Source: VAZQ01 sp963807865 (GTDB lineage: Bacteria > Pseudomonadota > Alphaproteobacteria > Rhizobiales > Xanthobacteraceae). From it: a stretch of 64,000 nucleotides of DNA. Each line of letters starts with the position of its first letter. The stretch's first letter is position 1. The position numbers were made by a program, and so were the translations under genes. The notes below the pieces were generated by a model. It saw only the letters and a list, made by a program, of their open reading frames with translations. It had not been told where the DNA came from and ran no database searches. This document shows positions 7,410 to 16,285 of the stretch, piece after piece. Location of the stretch: assembly GCA_963807865.1 (NCBI GenBank), contig CAWEDK010000022.1:232607-296606 (forward strand), given 5' to 3'.

Positions 7410-9305
7410 ATGCTGACGATCGACGATCTCTCCGTGCGCGTCGCCGGGCGCCTCCTCATCGATGGCGCCTCGGCGCGCATCCCGGCGGACGCCCGGGTCG
7501 GCCTGGTGGGCAGAAACGGCACCGGTAAGACCACGCTGTTTCACGTGATCGTCGGCGAGATGGCGCCCGAAAGCGGCGCCGTGACGCTGCCGCCGCGCGC
7601 CCGCATCGGCCGGCTGGCGCAGGAAGCCCCGAGCGGTCCGGAAAGTCTGATCGAGGTCGTGCTTGCCGCCGACACCGAGCGGGCGCGGCTGCTGAAGGAA
7701 GCCGAAACCGAACGCGATCATGACCGCATTGCAGAAATTCAGACCCGGCTCGCCGACATCGGCGCCCACGCCGCCCCCGCCCGCGCCGCCGGCATCCTGG
7801 CAGGGCTCGGATTCTCCCACGCCGACCAGCAACGCGCCTGCGCGGAATTCTCCGGCGGCTGGCGCATGCGGGTGGCGCTCGCCGCGGTGCTGTTCTCCGA
7901 GCCCGATCTCCTCCTGCTCGACGAGCCCACGAACTATCTCGATCTGGAGGCCACGCTATGGCTCGAAGAACACATCGCGCGCTATCCGCGCACCGTCATC
8001 ATCATCAGCCACGATCGTGACCTGCTCGACACCGCGGTCGACTGGATCCTGCATCTCGAAGGGGGCAAGCTCACGCTCTATCGCGGCGGCTACAGCGCCT
8101 TCGAGCGTACGCGGCGCGAGCGCCAGTTGCTGGACGCGAAATTCGCCAAGAGGCAGGAGGCGCAGCGCAAGCACCTGCAGGCGTTCGTCGACCGCTTCCG
8201 GGCCAAGGCTACCAAGGCGCGCCAGGCGCAATCCCGGCTGAAACTGTTGGCCAAGCTCGAACCGCCGTCCGCGATCGTCAACGACGAAGTGCGGCCGATC
8301 ACGTTCCCGCCGCCCGCGAAATTGCTGTCGCCGCCGATCATCGCGGCCGACGACGTGGCGGTCGGCTACGAGCCCGGCCGCCCGGTCTTGCGGAAGCTGT
8401 CGCTGCGCATCGATGCCGACGACCGCATTGCCTTGCTGGGAGCAAATGGCAACGGCAAATCCACGCTGGTGAAGCTCCTGGCCGGCAAGCTTTCACCGAT
8501 GTCGGGCAGCCTGACGCGAGCGCAGAAGCTCGAGGTCGGTTATTTCGCCCAGCATCAACTCGACGAGCTCGACGGCGCCGAGAGCGCCTACGCACATCTG
8601 CGCCGCCTGATGCCGGATGCGCCCGAAGCGAAGGTGCGCGCCCGCGCGGGGGCCATCGGATTTTCGTCTGCGATGGCCGACACGCCGGCCGGACAACTTT
8701 CCGGCGGCGAGAAGGCGCGGCTGCTGCTCGGGCTCGCGACCCTCGCGGGCCCGCACCTCGTCATGCTGGACGAGCCGACCAACCATCTCGACATCGACAG
8801 CCGCTCGGCGCTGATCACTGGCATCAACGAGTTTCCCGGCGCGGTCATTCTTGTTTCGCACGATCGCTATTTGATCGAAGCCTGCGCCGACCGGTTGCTG
8901 CTCGTTGCCAACGGCGAGGCGATGCCGTTCGACGGCGACCTCGACGACTACCGCAGATTGATTCTGGCAAACGGCCGTGGAAATTCCGCGCAGGCGGATG
9001 CCAACGGCAAGGAAGGGGCGCAGAAGCGGCCCGATCGGGCGGAGCTTCGGCGTTCCGCCGCGGAGAAGCGCCAGGAGCTGGCGCCCCTGCGCAAACGAAT
9101 CGCCGACGCGGAAGCCGCCGTCGCTCGTCTGACCAAGGAGATCGCGCGGCTCGATTCGGCTTTGGCCGAACCCGGCCTGTTCGCCCGCGACGCCGCGAAG
9201 GCGGCCGCATTCGCCAAGGCGCGCTCCGATTACGCCGCGGCACTGGCGCAGGCTGAGGAAGACTGGCTGGAGGCCAGCGCCGCGGTTGAGGCCGCGATGG
9301 CCTAG
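7410..9305 (+). CDS. ABC-F family ATPase (Uup/YheS-like)
   Basis: Soluble protein of 631 residues with two ABC ATPase domains and no membrane segment, so not a transporter. The first domain has GRNGTGKTT (about residue 35), the signature SGGWRMRVALA and LLLLDEPTNYLDLE. The second has GANGNGKST (about 345), LSGGEKARLLL and LVMLDEPTNHLDID. The basic linker between them, with KATKARQAQSRLKLL, is the ABC-F interdomain arm. A charged coiled coil fills residues about 540-631. ABC-F proteins bind the ribosome or, for Uup, branched DNA; which role applies here is inferred only. It converges on the next gene with a four-base gap. Confidence 0.93.
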   Translation: MLTIDDLSVRVAGRLLIDGASARIPADARVGLVGRNGTGKTTLFHVIVGEMAPESGAVTLPPRARIGRLAQEAPSGPESLIEVVLAADTERARLLKEAETERDHDRIAEIQTRLADIGAHAAPARAAGILAGLGFSHADQQRACAEFSGGWRMRVALAAVLFSEPDLLLLDEPTNYLDLEATLWLEEHIARYPRTVIIISHDRDLLDTAVDWILHLEGGKLTLYRGGYSAFERTRRERQLLDAKFAKRQEAQRKHLQAFVDRFRAKATKARQAQSRLKLLAKLEPPSAIVNDEVRPITFPPPAKLLSPPIIAADDVAVGYEPGRPVLRKLSLRIDADDRIALLGANGNGKSTLVKLLAGKLSPMSGSLTRAQKLEVGYFAQHQLDELDGAESAYAHLRRLMPDAPEAKVRARAGAIGFSSAMADTPAGQLSGGEKARLLLGLATLAGPHLVMLDEPTNHLDIDSRSALITGINEFPGAVILVSHDRYLIEACADRLLLVANGEAMPFDGDLDDYRRLILANGRGNSAQADANGKEGAQKRPDRAELRRSAAEKRQELAPLRKRIADAEAAVARLTKEIARLDSALAEPGLFARDAAKAAAFAKARSDYAAALAQAEEDWLEASAAVEAAMA

Positions 9306-9309
9306 ACTG

Positions 9310-9876
9310 CTAGGTCCCCGCGGGCTTCTTCTGCGCGGGCGAGGCCTTTTGTCCCTTGGCAGGAGCCGGCGGCGAGCCGGAGCGCTCGACCGAGACCAAG
9401 CGGCCGGAATCGAAACGATAGATACCAGGCCAGGGTCCTCGCGTGACCGTCATGGTCACAGCACGCTCTCCCCGCGCATTCGTACCGATATCAACCTTTT
9501 CGGCGACGCCGGTTCGCTTCACCACGTCGCATTCGGTCATCTGTAGCGCGATACCCCCCTGCACGGTGGGCGTCGACGGCGGCAGCACCGGCTCGCCCGG
9601 TGCAGCCGCGACCTGCCCAGGCCCTCCGGCACATTGTCCTTCCGGACCAACCAGATCGGCCTCGCTCAGCGGGCGCAGGCTGAACTCGCTCTTGCTGCCC
9701 GAGAAGGTCGCCCAGTCGGGTTTGGCGGTGCGCGCCGGTTCTGGATTCGGCGTGAAGGTCACATTGTTGAGGCCCATATCGGCCGAGCACGCCCCGATAA
9801 GGGACGCGAACAAGCCAATCGCCGCAATCCGCTGCGCGATTCGCCCGGGTCGAGAAATTGCCGAGCCCTGGATCAT
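9310..9876 (-). CDS. Hypothetical lipoprotein
   Basis: A protein of about 188 residues with a lipobox, LIGAC, after a hydrophobic N-terminal helix, so it is predicted to be lipid-anchored. The mature part includes a Cys-containing ECDVVKRTGVAEKVDI segment and RGERAVTMTVTRGPWPGIYRFDSGRL, and ends in a Lys/Pro/Ala-rich tail. I do not recognise a named family. The open frame reaches 9918, but the ATG at 9876 gives a normal-length lipoprotein signal and was preferred. It is alone on the minus strand, convergent with the ABC-F gene. Confidence 0.7.
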   Translation of the reverse strand: MIQGSAISRPGRIAQRIAAIGLFASLIGACSADMGLNNVTFTPNPEPARTAKPDWATFSGSKSEFSLRPLSEADLVGPEGQCAGGPGQVAAAPGEPVLPPSTPTVQGGIALQMTECDVVKRTGVAEKVDIGTNARGERAVTMTVTRGPWPGIYRFDSGRLVSVERSGSPPAPAKGQKASPAQKKPAGT

Positions 9877-10089
9877 CTCTGCCTTGTATCCCTTAACCCG
9901 CTGACCTTTCACGCGCATCGGGTAGACCGCAGGACACCATCATTTTGCGCCAGCACCGTGGCGCGGATCAATATCTCATTTCGGCCGTAGCGGTCCAACC
10001 GGGAGACCGCACCCCCCGGCGGAGCGCGTCCAAGGGTCAATCCGCAGTCGGAAATGCGGCAGCGGTCGGTGAGCGTCTTCGCCCTTCGT

Positions 10090-10329
10090 TCAGGCCGGTT
10101 TCGCCCGCGGCGCGGTCAGCCTGACCGCAATAAACCAAGAAATGCCAAGCGAGAAGAAATACAGAAGCAGAAATGCCGGAAGACTAGCCGCCGGCGCCGT
10201 GCTCTCGATAACGTAACCGATCGCGTACGAGGCGACCGTGCTGACCACGATGAGCGCAAGGTACACGACGAGCAACACATCCTGAATCCTCCGGTCAGCG
10301 GCCTCGCTGCTGGCAGCATACTCCACCAC
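10090..10329 (-). CDS. Small two-helix membrane protein
   Basis: A 79-residue hypothetical protein. It has a short polar N-terminus, two hydrophobic segments (about residues 17-42 and 48-69) and the basic tail RLTAPRAKPA. The start is a GTG at 10329 or its neighbour at 10326, with only a weak ribosome site, so the N-terminus is uncertain. No domain is recognised. It lies between the lipoprotein gene and the duplicated outer-membrane protein genes. The amino-acid composition looks like a real membrane protein rather than a chance frame. Confidence 0.6.
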   Translation of the reverse strand: MVEYAASSEAADRRIQDVLLVVYLALIVVSTVASYAIGYVIESTAPAASLPAFLLLYFFSLGISWFIAVRLTAPRAKPA

Positions 10330-10668
10330 TTCAATTCGGCCTGCAATGGCGATTCAGGCGTGCCCGTTCGCGCAACATAATGGTGACACTCGCTCCGCTC
10401 ACTTCCCAGCATGGGAATTTGCAGCGCCCGAAAACCGCATTTTAGAGCCGCCGAGCAAGTCCAAATCTGTCAAAGCGCCTGGCGCGAAAACCCGCACCGT
10501 TGCTGGCCAATTGATATTTTCCACTTCCGAAATTCAAACGTGCAAGCGAGCGCTTTCTCGGCTGTGCCCATAAACCCACAGCGGTTGGATTGGGTCTAAT
10601 CGTTGCCGAAAGGTGACAGCCATTTGGTCAGGATCGTTCTAGGTTAACAAATGATAGTTTCATCTTGG
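10330..10668. other. Intergenic region upstream of first outer-membrane protein gene
   Basis: No convincing gene. It is A/T-richer than its surroundings toward the right end (ggttaacaaatgatag at about 10642-10657) and must carry the promoter and leader of the first omp copy. It shares no evident similarity with the region upstream of the second copy beyond the final ACGGGGGGTTCA just before the start codon. Confidence 0.5.
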
Positions 10669-10681
10669 ACGGGGGGTTCAA

Positions 10682-11497
10682 ATGAATAAGCTTCTGACTG
10701 CAGGCGCTGCGCTGCTCGCGCTCGGCCTGAGCGTTCCGGCGAAAGCGGCTGACATGCCGGTGAAGTATGTCGCGCCGGCGCCGGTCTTTACCTGGACCGG
10801 CTGCTACGTCGGTGTGCACATCGGCTACAAGTGGGGCACCAGCAAGCAGACCTACGGTGGAACGCGGGCCGGCGTGCCTGATGCGTTTCTGCCGGTCGGC
10901 GCTGATCTGACCGGAAACTACAACGTCAACGGTCCGGTTGGCGGCGGCCAGGGCGGCTGTAACTACCAGACCGGCAACTGGGTGTGGGGCGTGGAAATCG
11001 ACGCCGGATGGGCGGATGCAAGCGGCCAGGCCAATCCGACGCAGGAAGCCATCAACGCGGGCGCCAACCCGGGGCGCGTGTTCACCACCAACGAGCGCTG
11101 GCTCGCCACCGCTCGCGGCCGGCTCGGCTGGGCCGCCGACAAGTGGCTGTGGTACGTGACCGGTGGTGCCTCCTGGACCGGCATTGACGTCAACAACGAC
11201 GCCATCGCGGTCGCGGCCAACGCCAATCGCGTTCCGACCCGCGTCAACCGCAACGGCTGGATCGTCGGCGTCGGCACCGAATACGCCCTGCTCGGCGGCT
11301 GGTCGGTGAAGAGCGAGTTCCTCTACACCAACTTCGGCACGTTCGGCTATACCGACAGCCCCGCCGCGAACGCCTGCGTCCAGTGCTACAGCGCTGACGT
11401 CAAGCTTCACGAATACGTCTGGCGCGTCGGCATGAACTACCGCTTCGACTGGGCTTCCTGGGGCAAGGGCAAGGCTCCGGTCGTCGCCAAGTACTGA
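10682..11497 (+). CDS. Outer-membrane beta-barrel protein, copy 1 (Omp25/Omp31 type)
   Basis: A 271-residue exported protein. The signal peptide ends at KAADMPVKY, the usual start of mature rhizobial barrel proteins. FTWTGCYVGVHIGYKWG is the first strand of the barrel, and alternating aromatic strands continue to the C-terminal YRFDWASWGKGKAPVVAKY. It belongs to the family of small porin-like or structural barrels (RopB/Omp25/Omp31) in the outer membrane. The protein sequence is identical to copy 2 at 11837-12652. GGGGGG stands where a ribosome site is expected, ahead of TTCAAATG. Two cysteines in ACVQC could form a disulphide. Confidence 0.92.
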   Translation: MNKLLTAGAALLALGLSVPAKAADMPVKYVAPAPVFTWTGCYVGVHIGYKWGTSKQTYGGTRAGVPDAFLPVGADLTGNYNVNGPVGGGQGGCNYQTGNWVWGVEIDAGWADASGQANPTQEAINAGANPGRVFTTNERWLATARGRLGWAADKWLWYVTGGASWTGIDVNNDAIAVAANANRVPTRVNRNGWIVGVGTEYALLGGWSVKSEFLYTNFGTFGYTDSPAANACVQCYSADVKLHEYVWRVGMNYRFDWASWGKGKAPVVAKY

Positions 11498-11531
11498 GAC
11501 ACTCTAAAGTTTGAGACCAGCTACGCGAGGA

Positions 11532-11562
11532 GCTCCGGGTGAAAGCCCGGAGCTTCTTTTTT
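11532..11562 (+). terminator. Rho-independent terminator after omp copy 1
   Basis: A nine-pair stem GCTCCGGGT / GCCCGGAGC closes a GAAA tetraloop and is followed by TTCTTTTTT. It ends the first omp transcript. The second copy has the same hairpin with two base changes that keep every pair (11540 T to C, 11551 A to G). Confidence 0.88.
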
Positions 11563-11588
11563 GTTCTGAGCGGATGGTTCGGTCGTAC

Positions 11589-11658
11589 GAACGAAGTTCG
11601 TTCCTGCACGAATCGTTTCCCATTGGAGACAATTCGAATCGTCGACGCGTCGTGCAGG
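11589..11658. repeat. Palindromes in spacer between omp copies
   Basis: The 15-base near-palindrome GAACGAAGTTCGTTC is at 11589-11603. A second inverted repeat has arms CCTGCACGA (11603-11611) and TCGTGCAGG (11650-11658). They lie upstream of omp copy 2 and could be regulatory operators or a structured leader. Nothing else is recognisable. Confidence 0.5.
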
Positions 11659-11836
11659 CAGCGCCCCGACGGCGAGCTGGCGCGGTATCAATTCGCGAGT
11701 CGTGAAAAATTGCACTGAACGAGAAAACCGTGACGTGGCGAAATGTTAAATCATCCCCACTGTTGTTTGCTTATCACAGCCAAATCAGGCGAGACCTGTT
11801 AAGAGTTGATTAACTGCAATACCACGGGGGGTTCAA

Positions 11837-12652
11837 ATGAATAAGCTTCTGACTGCAGGCGCTGCGCTGCTCGCGCTCGGCCTGAGCGTTCCGGCGAAAG
11901 CGGCTGACATGCCGGTGAAGTATGTCGCGCCGGCGCCGGTCTTTACCTGGACCGGCTGCTACGTCGGTGTGCACATCGGCTACAAGTGGGGCACCAGCAA
12001 GCAGACCTACGGTGGAACGCGGGCCGGCGTGCCTGATGCGTTTCTGCCGGTCGGCGCTGATCTGACCGGAAACTACAACGTCAACGGTCCGGTTGGCGGC
12101 GGCCAGGGCGGCTGTAACTACCAGACCGGCAACTGGGTGTGGGGCGTGGAAATCGACGCCGGATGGGCGGATGCAAGCGGCCAGGCCAATCCGACGCAGG
12201 AAGCCATCAACGCGGGCGCCAACCCGGGGCGCGTGTTCACCACCAACGAGCGCTGGCTCGCCACCGCTCGCGGCCGGCTCGGCTGGGCCGCCGACAAGTG
12301 GCTGTGGTACGTGACCGGTGGTGCCTCCTGGACCGGCATTGACGTCAACAACGACGCCATCGCGGTCGCGGCCAACGCCAATCGCGTTCCGACCCGCGTC
12401 AACCGCAACGGCTGGATCGTCGGCGTCGGCACCGAATACGCCCTGCTCGGCGGCTGGTCGGTGAAGAGCGAGTTCCTCTACACCAACTTCGGCACGTTCG
12501 GCTATACCGACAGCCCCGCCGCGAACGCCTGCGTCCAGTGCTACAGCGCTGACGTCAAGCTTCACGAATACGTCTGGCGCGTCGGCATGAACTACCGCTT
12601 CGACTGGGCCTCCTGGGGCAAGGGCAAGGCTCCGGTCGTCGCCAAGTACTGA
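11837..12652 (+). CDS. Outer-membrane beta-barrel protein, copy 2 (identical to copy 1)
   Basis: The 271-residue product is identical to the product of 10682-11497. It is a small outer-membrane barrel with a signal peptide ending at KAADMPVKY. Upstream it has its own A/T-rich region (11700-11823), different from that of copy 1. The two genes can therefore be expressed under different conditions or add to total dose. In related bacteria these proteins are abundant envelope components with several paralogues, but paralogues are usually diverged rather than identical. Confidence 0.92.
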   Translation: MNKLLTAGAALLALGLSVPAKAADMPVKYVAPAPVFTWTGCYVGVHIGYKWGTSKQTYGGTRAGVPDAFLPVGADLTGNYNVNGPVGGGQGGCNYQTGNWVWGVEIDAGWADASGQANPTQEAINAGANPGRVFTTNERWLATARGRLGWAADKWLWYVTGGASWTGIDVNNDAIAVAANANRVPTRVNRNGWIVGVGTEYALLGGWSVKSEFLYTNFGTFGYTDSPAANACVQCYSADVKLHEYVWRVGMNYRFDWASWGKGKAPVVAKY

Positions 12653-12686
12653 GACACTCTAAAGTTTAAGACCAGCTACGCGAGGA

Positions 12687-12717
12687 GCTCCGGGCGAAAG
12701 CCCGGGGCTTCTTTTTT
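12687..12717 (+). terminator. Rho-independent terminator after omp copy 2
   Basis: Stem GCTCCGGGC / GCCCGGGGC around a GAAA tetraloop, then TTCTTTTTT. Compared with the copy 1 terminator, one U-G pair became C-G and one U-A pair became U-G, so base pairing is kept. Confidence 0.88.
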
Positions 12718-12763
12718 CTGAGCACCGCTGCAAGACTTTGATGTCTCGGCGAGAGAAGCCGGA

Positions 12764-13213
12764 TCAGCCTTTGCGCTGCCAGCGGCCTTCTTCATCCGGT
12801 TGCCAATAAGTCACGCCGAATCCTCGTGACTTCGCCTCGCCCCAATGCGAGCGCGCGGCGGCGACCGCGTCGGGATCATCGCCGTCGAACACCAGCACGA
12901 TTCGCTCGTAGGCGGCGGCGTCAGCCGGAACCGTCGCACCATCGAGCAGAAAACGCACGCTCGCGCGGTTGGGGTTGTCATCGCTGACGGTGAGCACGAT
13001 CGGCTGATCCGAAGTCCCCGGATCGCGCCACGTGCCGTGCGGCAGGAAGCTGTCATCGCGATACGTCCACAGGTGCGCGTCGAGCGCCTCGACCCGTTCC
13101 TCGGAGGCCTGCACGGCGACACGCCAGCCGCGCTCCAGCGACTTCTCGAGTAGCGCCGGCAGCACCTTCTCCAGCGGCTGGTGCTGCAGATGATAAAACA
13201 GCATGTCGGTCAT
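12764..13213 (-). CDS. holC: DNA polymerase III subunit chi
   Basis: A 149-residue clamp-loader accessory protein that links the replicative polymerase to SSB. Family features visible are the N-terminal MLFYHLQHQPLEKVLPALLEK helix region, LDAHLWTYRDDSFLPHGT and the later LVFDGDD. The ATG at 13213 follows GGTGGA. It sits 50 bases downstream of pepA on the same strand, the usual pepA-holC arrangement in proteobacteria, which supports both calls. Confidence 0.93.
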   Translation of the reverse strand: MTDMLFYHLQHQPLEKVLPALLEKSLERGWRVAVQASEERVEALDAHLWTYRDDSFLPHGTWRDPGTSDQPIVLTVSDDNPNRASVRFLLDGATVPADAAAYERIVLVFDGDDPDAVAAARSHWGEAKSRGFGVTYWQPDEEGRWQRKG

Positions 13214-13265
13214 GGAGATCCACCGGAGTGACGATCATGCACGGCGATTCGCCGCCTTTCCCGAC

Positions 13266-14759
13266 TCAGCGCTCGTAATAGTCCGCCACCAGCCGGTCCA
13301 GCAGCCGCACGCCGTAGCCGGAGCCCCAGCTTCGATTGATGTCGGACTGCGGCGAGCCCATCGCGGTGCCGGCGATGTCGAGGTGGACCCACGGCGTCTT
13401 GTCGACGAAACGCTGCAGCAACTGCGCCGCCGTGATCGAGCCGCCATAGCGGCCACCAGTATTCTTCATGTCGGCAAATTTCGAATCGATCATCTTGTCG
13501 TATTCCGGCCCCAGCGGCATCGGCCAGACCCGCTCGCCGGTCTCCTTGCCCACTTTAACGAGCCGCTCGATCAGCTTGTCATCGTTGGAGAATAGCCCGG
13601 CATATTCCTGCCCGAGCGCGACGATGATGGCGCCCGTCAAGGTCGCCAGATCGAGCATGAACCTGGGTTTGAAGCGCTTGTTGACGTAGTGCAGCACGTC
13701 GGCCAGGACGAGCCGGCCTTCGGCGTCGGTGTTGATGATCTCGATCGTCTGCCCAGACATGGTCTTGACGATATCGCCGGGCCGCTGGGCCTTGCCGTCG
13801 ACCGCGTTCTCCACCACGCCGATGGCGCCGACGACATTGGCCTTGGCCTTGCGCGCCGCGAGCGCGTGCATCAGGCCGACGACGCACGCGGCGCCGGCCA
13901 TGTCGCCCTTCATGTCCTCCATGCCGGACGCCGGCTTGATCGAAACGCCGCCGGTGTCGAAGCACACCCCCTTGCCGATGAATGCGATCGGCTTGTCGTC
14001 GCGCTTGCCGCCGTTCCAGCGCATGATCACCATCCGGCTCTCGTGCACGGAGCCTTGGCCGACCCCCAGCAGCGCGTTCATCTCGAGCTTGGTCATTTCG
14101 GCGACGTCGAACACCTCGACGTCCACCCCGAGCTTTTCCAACTGACTGGCGCGGTTCGCGAATTCCTCCGGAAACAAGATATTGGCGGGTTCGTTCACCA
14201 GGTCGCGGGCCAGCAGCACGCCGTCTGCCACCGCCTTCTGCGGCACGAATGCTTTCTGCACCGGGCCGACCGAGGACACCGCGATCTTGACCGTCACCCG
14301 TTTCGGCGGCTCCTCGCCTTCCTTGCGCTTGGTCTTGTAGCGATCGAACGAATAGGCGCGCAGCCGCACGCCGAGCGCGAGATCCGCGGCTCGATCCGGC
14401 TTCATCCCACCCGGCAGATCGGCAACGATCGTCACGTCCTCTTCGCGTGAAGGCACCTTGCCCATGGCGGCGCCACCGAGCTTCACAAAGCCTTGCGACT
14501 TGAGGTCGCCGGCCTTCCCGGCCCCGACCACAAGGAGCCGCGACACCTGAAGCCCTGGGGGCGCCACAATGTCCAATGCCGCGCCGTTCTTGCCTTTGAA
14601 GCGGTCGGCCGCCGCGGCGCGCTCGATCAGGTCGCCTGTCGGCTTCAGCAGTTTCTGGGTGGCGGCGCCGAATTTCAGCCCTTCCTCGCAGAACAGGATG
14701 AGAACACCTTTCGCCGGCAGGGCGATAGGAGCGAATTCGAGTGTCAGTTCGGCGGACAT
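13266..14759 (-). CDS. pepA: Leucyl aminopeptidase (M17)
   Basis: Cytosolic two-metal aminopeptidase of 497 residues, removing N-terminal residues from peptides. Metal and catalytic motifs are present: GKGVCFDTGG (Lys263, Asp268) and NTDAEGRLVLADVL (Asp345, Glu347, Arg349). The N-terminal domain covers about residues 1-170 and the catalytic domain the rest, ending RLLDRLVADYYER. The open frame extends 20 residues upstream, but MSAELTLEFAP at 14759 fits the family start. It is likely co-transcribed with holC. Some PepA proteins also bind DNA, which cannot be judged here. Confidence 0.95.
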   Translation of the reverse strand: MSAELTLEFAPIALPAKGVLILFCEEGLKFGAATQKLLKPTGDLIERAAAADRFKGKNGAALDIVAPPGLQVSRLLVVGAGKAGDLKSQGFVKLGGAAMGKVPSREEDVTIVADLPGGMKPDRAADLALGVRLRAYSFDRYKTKRKEGEEPPKRVTVKIAVSSVGPVQKAFVPQKAVADGVLLARDLVNEPANILFPEEFANRASQLEKLGVDVEVFDVAEMTKLEMNALLGVGQGSVHESRMVIMRWNGGKRDDKPIAFIGKGVCFDTGGVSIKPASGMEDMKGDMAGAACVVGLMHALAARKAKANVVGAIGVVENAVDGKAQRPGDIVKTMSGQTIEIINTDAEGRLVLADVLHYVNKRFKPRFMLDLATLTGAIIVALGQEYAGLFSNDDKLIERLVKVGKETGERVWPMPLGPEYDKMIDSKFADMKNTGGRYGGSITAAQLLQRFVDKTPWVHLDIAGTAMGSPQSDINRSWGSGYGVRLLDRLVADYYER

Positions 14760-15109
14760 CGGGGCTAGGTCCTCTCTCGATTGCCAATGGCTGGTGCAAA
14801 AGAGACACCCGCCGGTCAAGAATCCCAGATATGAACCGGCATGGCGGCGGTTGCAAAGCCCCGCCTTTCCTGACCCGCCGCATGAGTGTCCGGGGCCCGA
14901 TTCTGGCCGCCTGGAGCGCTGTGCTGCGCCACAGTCAAGTTAACGTTTTGTTGTGCATGCTCAAAGGGTTTTGCCTTGGCTAAGCCATTTTGTTGATTGA
15001 TCAAGTTGGGGTTGGAGCGGGGACGGTTTACCCTGCGGCACGCAATCAGGGTCGGGGGGCCCGGCGCACCGCATTGGGGTCGTCGCGAGTGGGGACGTCG
15101 TAGGGCGTT
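14760..15109. other. Divergent intergenic region pepA / lptF
   Basis: No gene is recognised in about 350 bases. It must hold promoters for pepA (leftward) and the lptF operon (rightward). The A/T-rich tract around 14937-15010 (gttaacgttttgttg, ttttgttgattgatcaag) is the likeliest promoter area. No perfect sigma-70 pair or operator stands out. Confidence 0.5.
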
Positions 15110-16285
15110 ATGGGGTCGATCGGGCGCTATATCTTTCGCATCACCTTTGGTGCGTTTCTGTTGGTTTGCGCCTGCGTGACCGCGCTCATGTGGATCACTC
15201 AGGCGCTGCGCGACGTCGACCTGATGACCGATCAGGGTCAGAGCATCTTCGTCTTCGTCGGCATCACCAGTCTGATCATTCCGCTGCTCCTGATGATCAT
15301 CGCACCGGTCGCGCTGATGATCGCGGTCGCCTACGTGCTGAACAAGCTCGGCAACAATTCCGAATTGATCGTGATGAATTCGGCCGGCATGCCGCCGAAG
15401 GTGCTGTTCCGTCCGTTTCTCGCAGTCGGCGTCGTCGTCTCGTTGTTCGTCATGACGCTGAGCGTCTATCTCTCGCCCTGGGGCCTGCGCGAACTGCGGC
15501 ACTGGGCGACCGAGGTTCGCGCCGACCTTGTGAGCAATATCATCCAGCCCGGCCGCTTCACCCGGATCGAAGCCGGACTCATGCTGCACATTCGCGAGCG
15601 GCGTCCGAACAGCCAGTTGCTCGGCATCTTCATCGACGACCAGCGCGATCCCAAGGACCGCATGACAATTCTCGCCGAGCAGGGCGAGATCATCAAGAAC
15701 GACGGCAGCGTCTACCTCGTCCTCGAGCGCGGCAGCGTGCAGCGGCACGAGACCGGGAAACGCGACCCCACCTTGGTGCTGTTCGACAGCTATGCGTTCG
15801 ACCTATCGAAGCTCGCGGCCGGGCCGAAGAACGTCAAGTATTCGACGCGTGAACGCTATCTCTGGGAATTAGCCAACCCGGTTCCGGGCGATCCGCTGTT
15901 CGCGGACCAGCCAGGCCAGGTCCGCGCGGAGTTTCACGACCGCCTCACCGCGCCGCTCTACCCGCTCGCCTTCGTGTTCGTGACCTACGCTTATCTCGGC
16001 GCCCCACGCACCACCCGGCAAGGACGCACCACCTCGCTCCTCGGCGCCATCGGCGCGATCGCGGCGCTGCGAGGAATCGGATTCGCCGGCATGATCGGCG
16101 GCGTCCACGCGCCGATCCTCCTGCTGCTGCCGTACATTGCGCTGCTCTCGGCCTGTGCCCTGGGTTACCTCAGCATCTCCCGTGCGTTCATCATCGAGCC
16201 GCCCGCCTTCATCACCGAGACGGTCGGCAAACTGATTGAGCGCATTTCCCGGCGTGCCGGCAGCCTTGTGGGGCAGACGCCATGA
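15110..16285 (+). CDS. lptF: LPS export ABC transporter permease LptF
   Basis: Inner-membrane permease (391 residues) of the LptB2FG complex that extracts lipopolysaccharide and passes it to the periplasmic bridge. Three N-terminal membrane segments (about residues 12-32, 48-75 and 96-118), a periplasmic beta-jellyroll domain (about 140-275) and three C-terminal segments match the family. It begins MGSIGRYIFRITFGAFLLV. Its stop overlaps the start of lptG (ATGA), and lptD follows, so this is a single operon. Confidence 0.95.
   Translation: MGSIGRYIFRITFGAFLLVCACVTALMWITQALRDVDLMTDQGQSIFVFVGITSLIIPLLLMIIAPVALMIAVAYVLNKLGNNSELIVMNSAGMPPKVLFRPFLAVGVVVSLFVMTLSVYLSPWGLRELRHWATEVRADLVSNIIQPGRFTRIEAGLMLHIRERRPNSQLLGIFIDDQRDPKDRMTILAEQGEIIKNDGSVYLVLERGSVQRHETGKRDPTLVLFDSYAFDLSKLAAGPKNVKYSTRERYLWELANPVPGDPLFADQPGQVRAEFHDRLTAPLYPLAFVFVTYAYLGAPRTTRQGRTTSLLGAIGAIAALRGIGFAGMIGGVHAPILLLLPYIALLSACALGYLSISRAFIIEPPAFITETVGKLIERISRRAGSLVGQTP

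Larger units (their letters stand above)
10669..11562. repeat. Duplicated 894-bp block, left copy
   Basis: This block runs from ACGGGGGG upstream of the start codon through the terminator T-run of omp copy 1. It is repeated with an offset of 1155 bases at 11824-12717. I see four differences: one synonymous T/C at 11455 and three after the stop codon (11513, 11540, 11551). The spacer between copies is not duplicated. Confidence 0.9.
11824..12717. repeat. Duplicated 894-bp block, right copy
   Basis: Second copy of the block at 10669-11562, covering the omp coding region and its terminator. The near-complete identity, including bases outside the coding region, points to recent tandem duplication or ongoing gene conversion. 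It could also be an assembly duplication, but the unique 261-base spacer argues against a simple collapse or expansion error. Confidence 0.9.
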
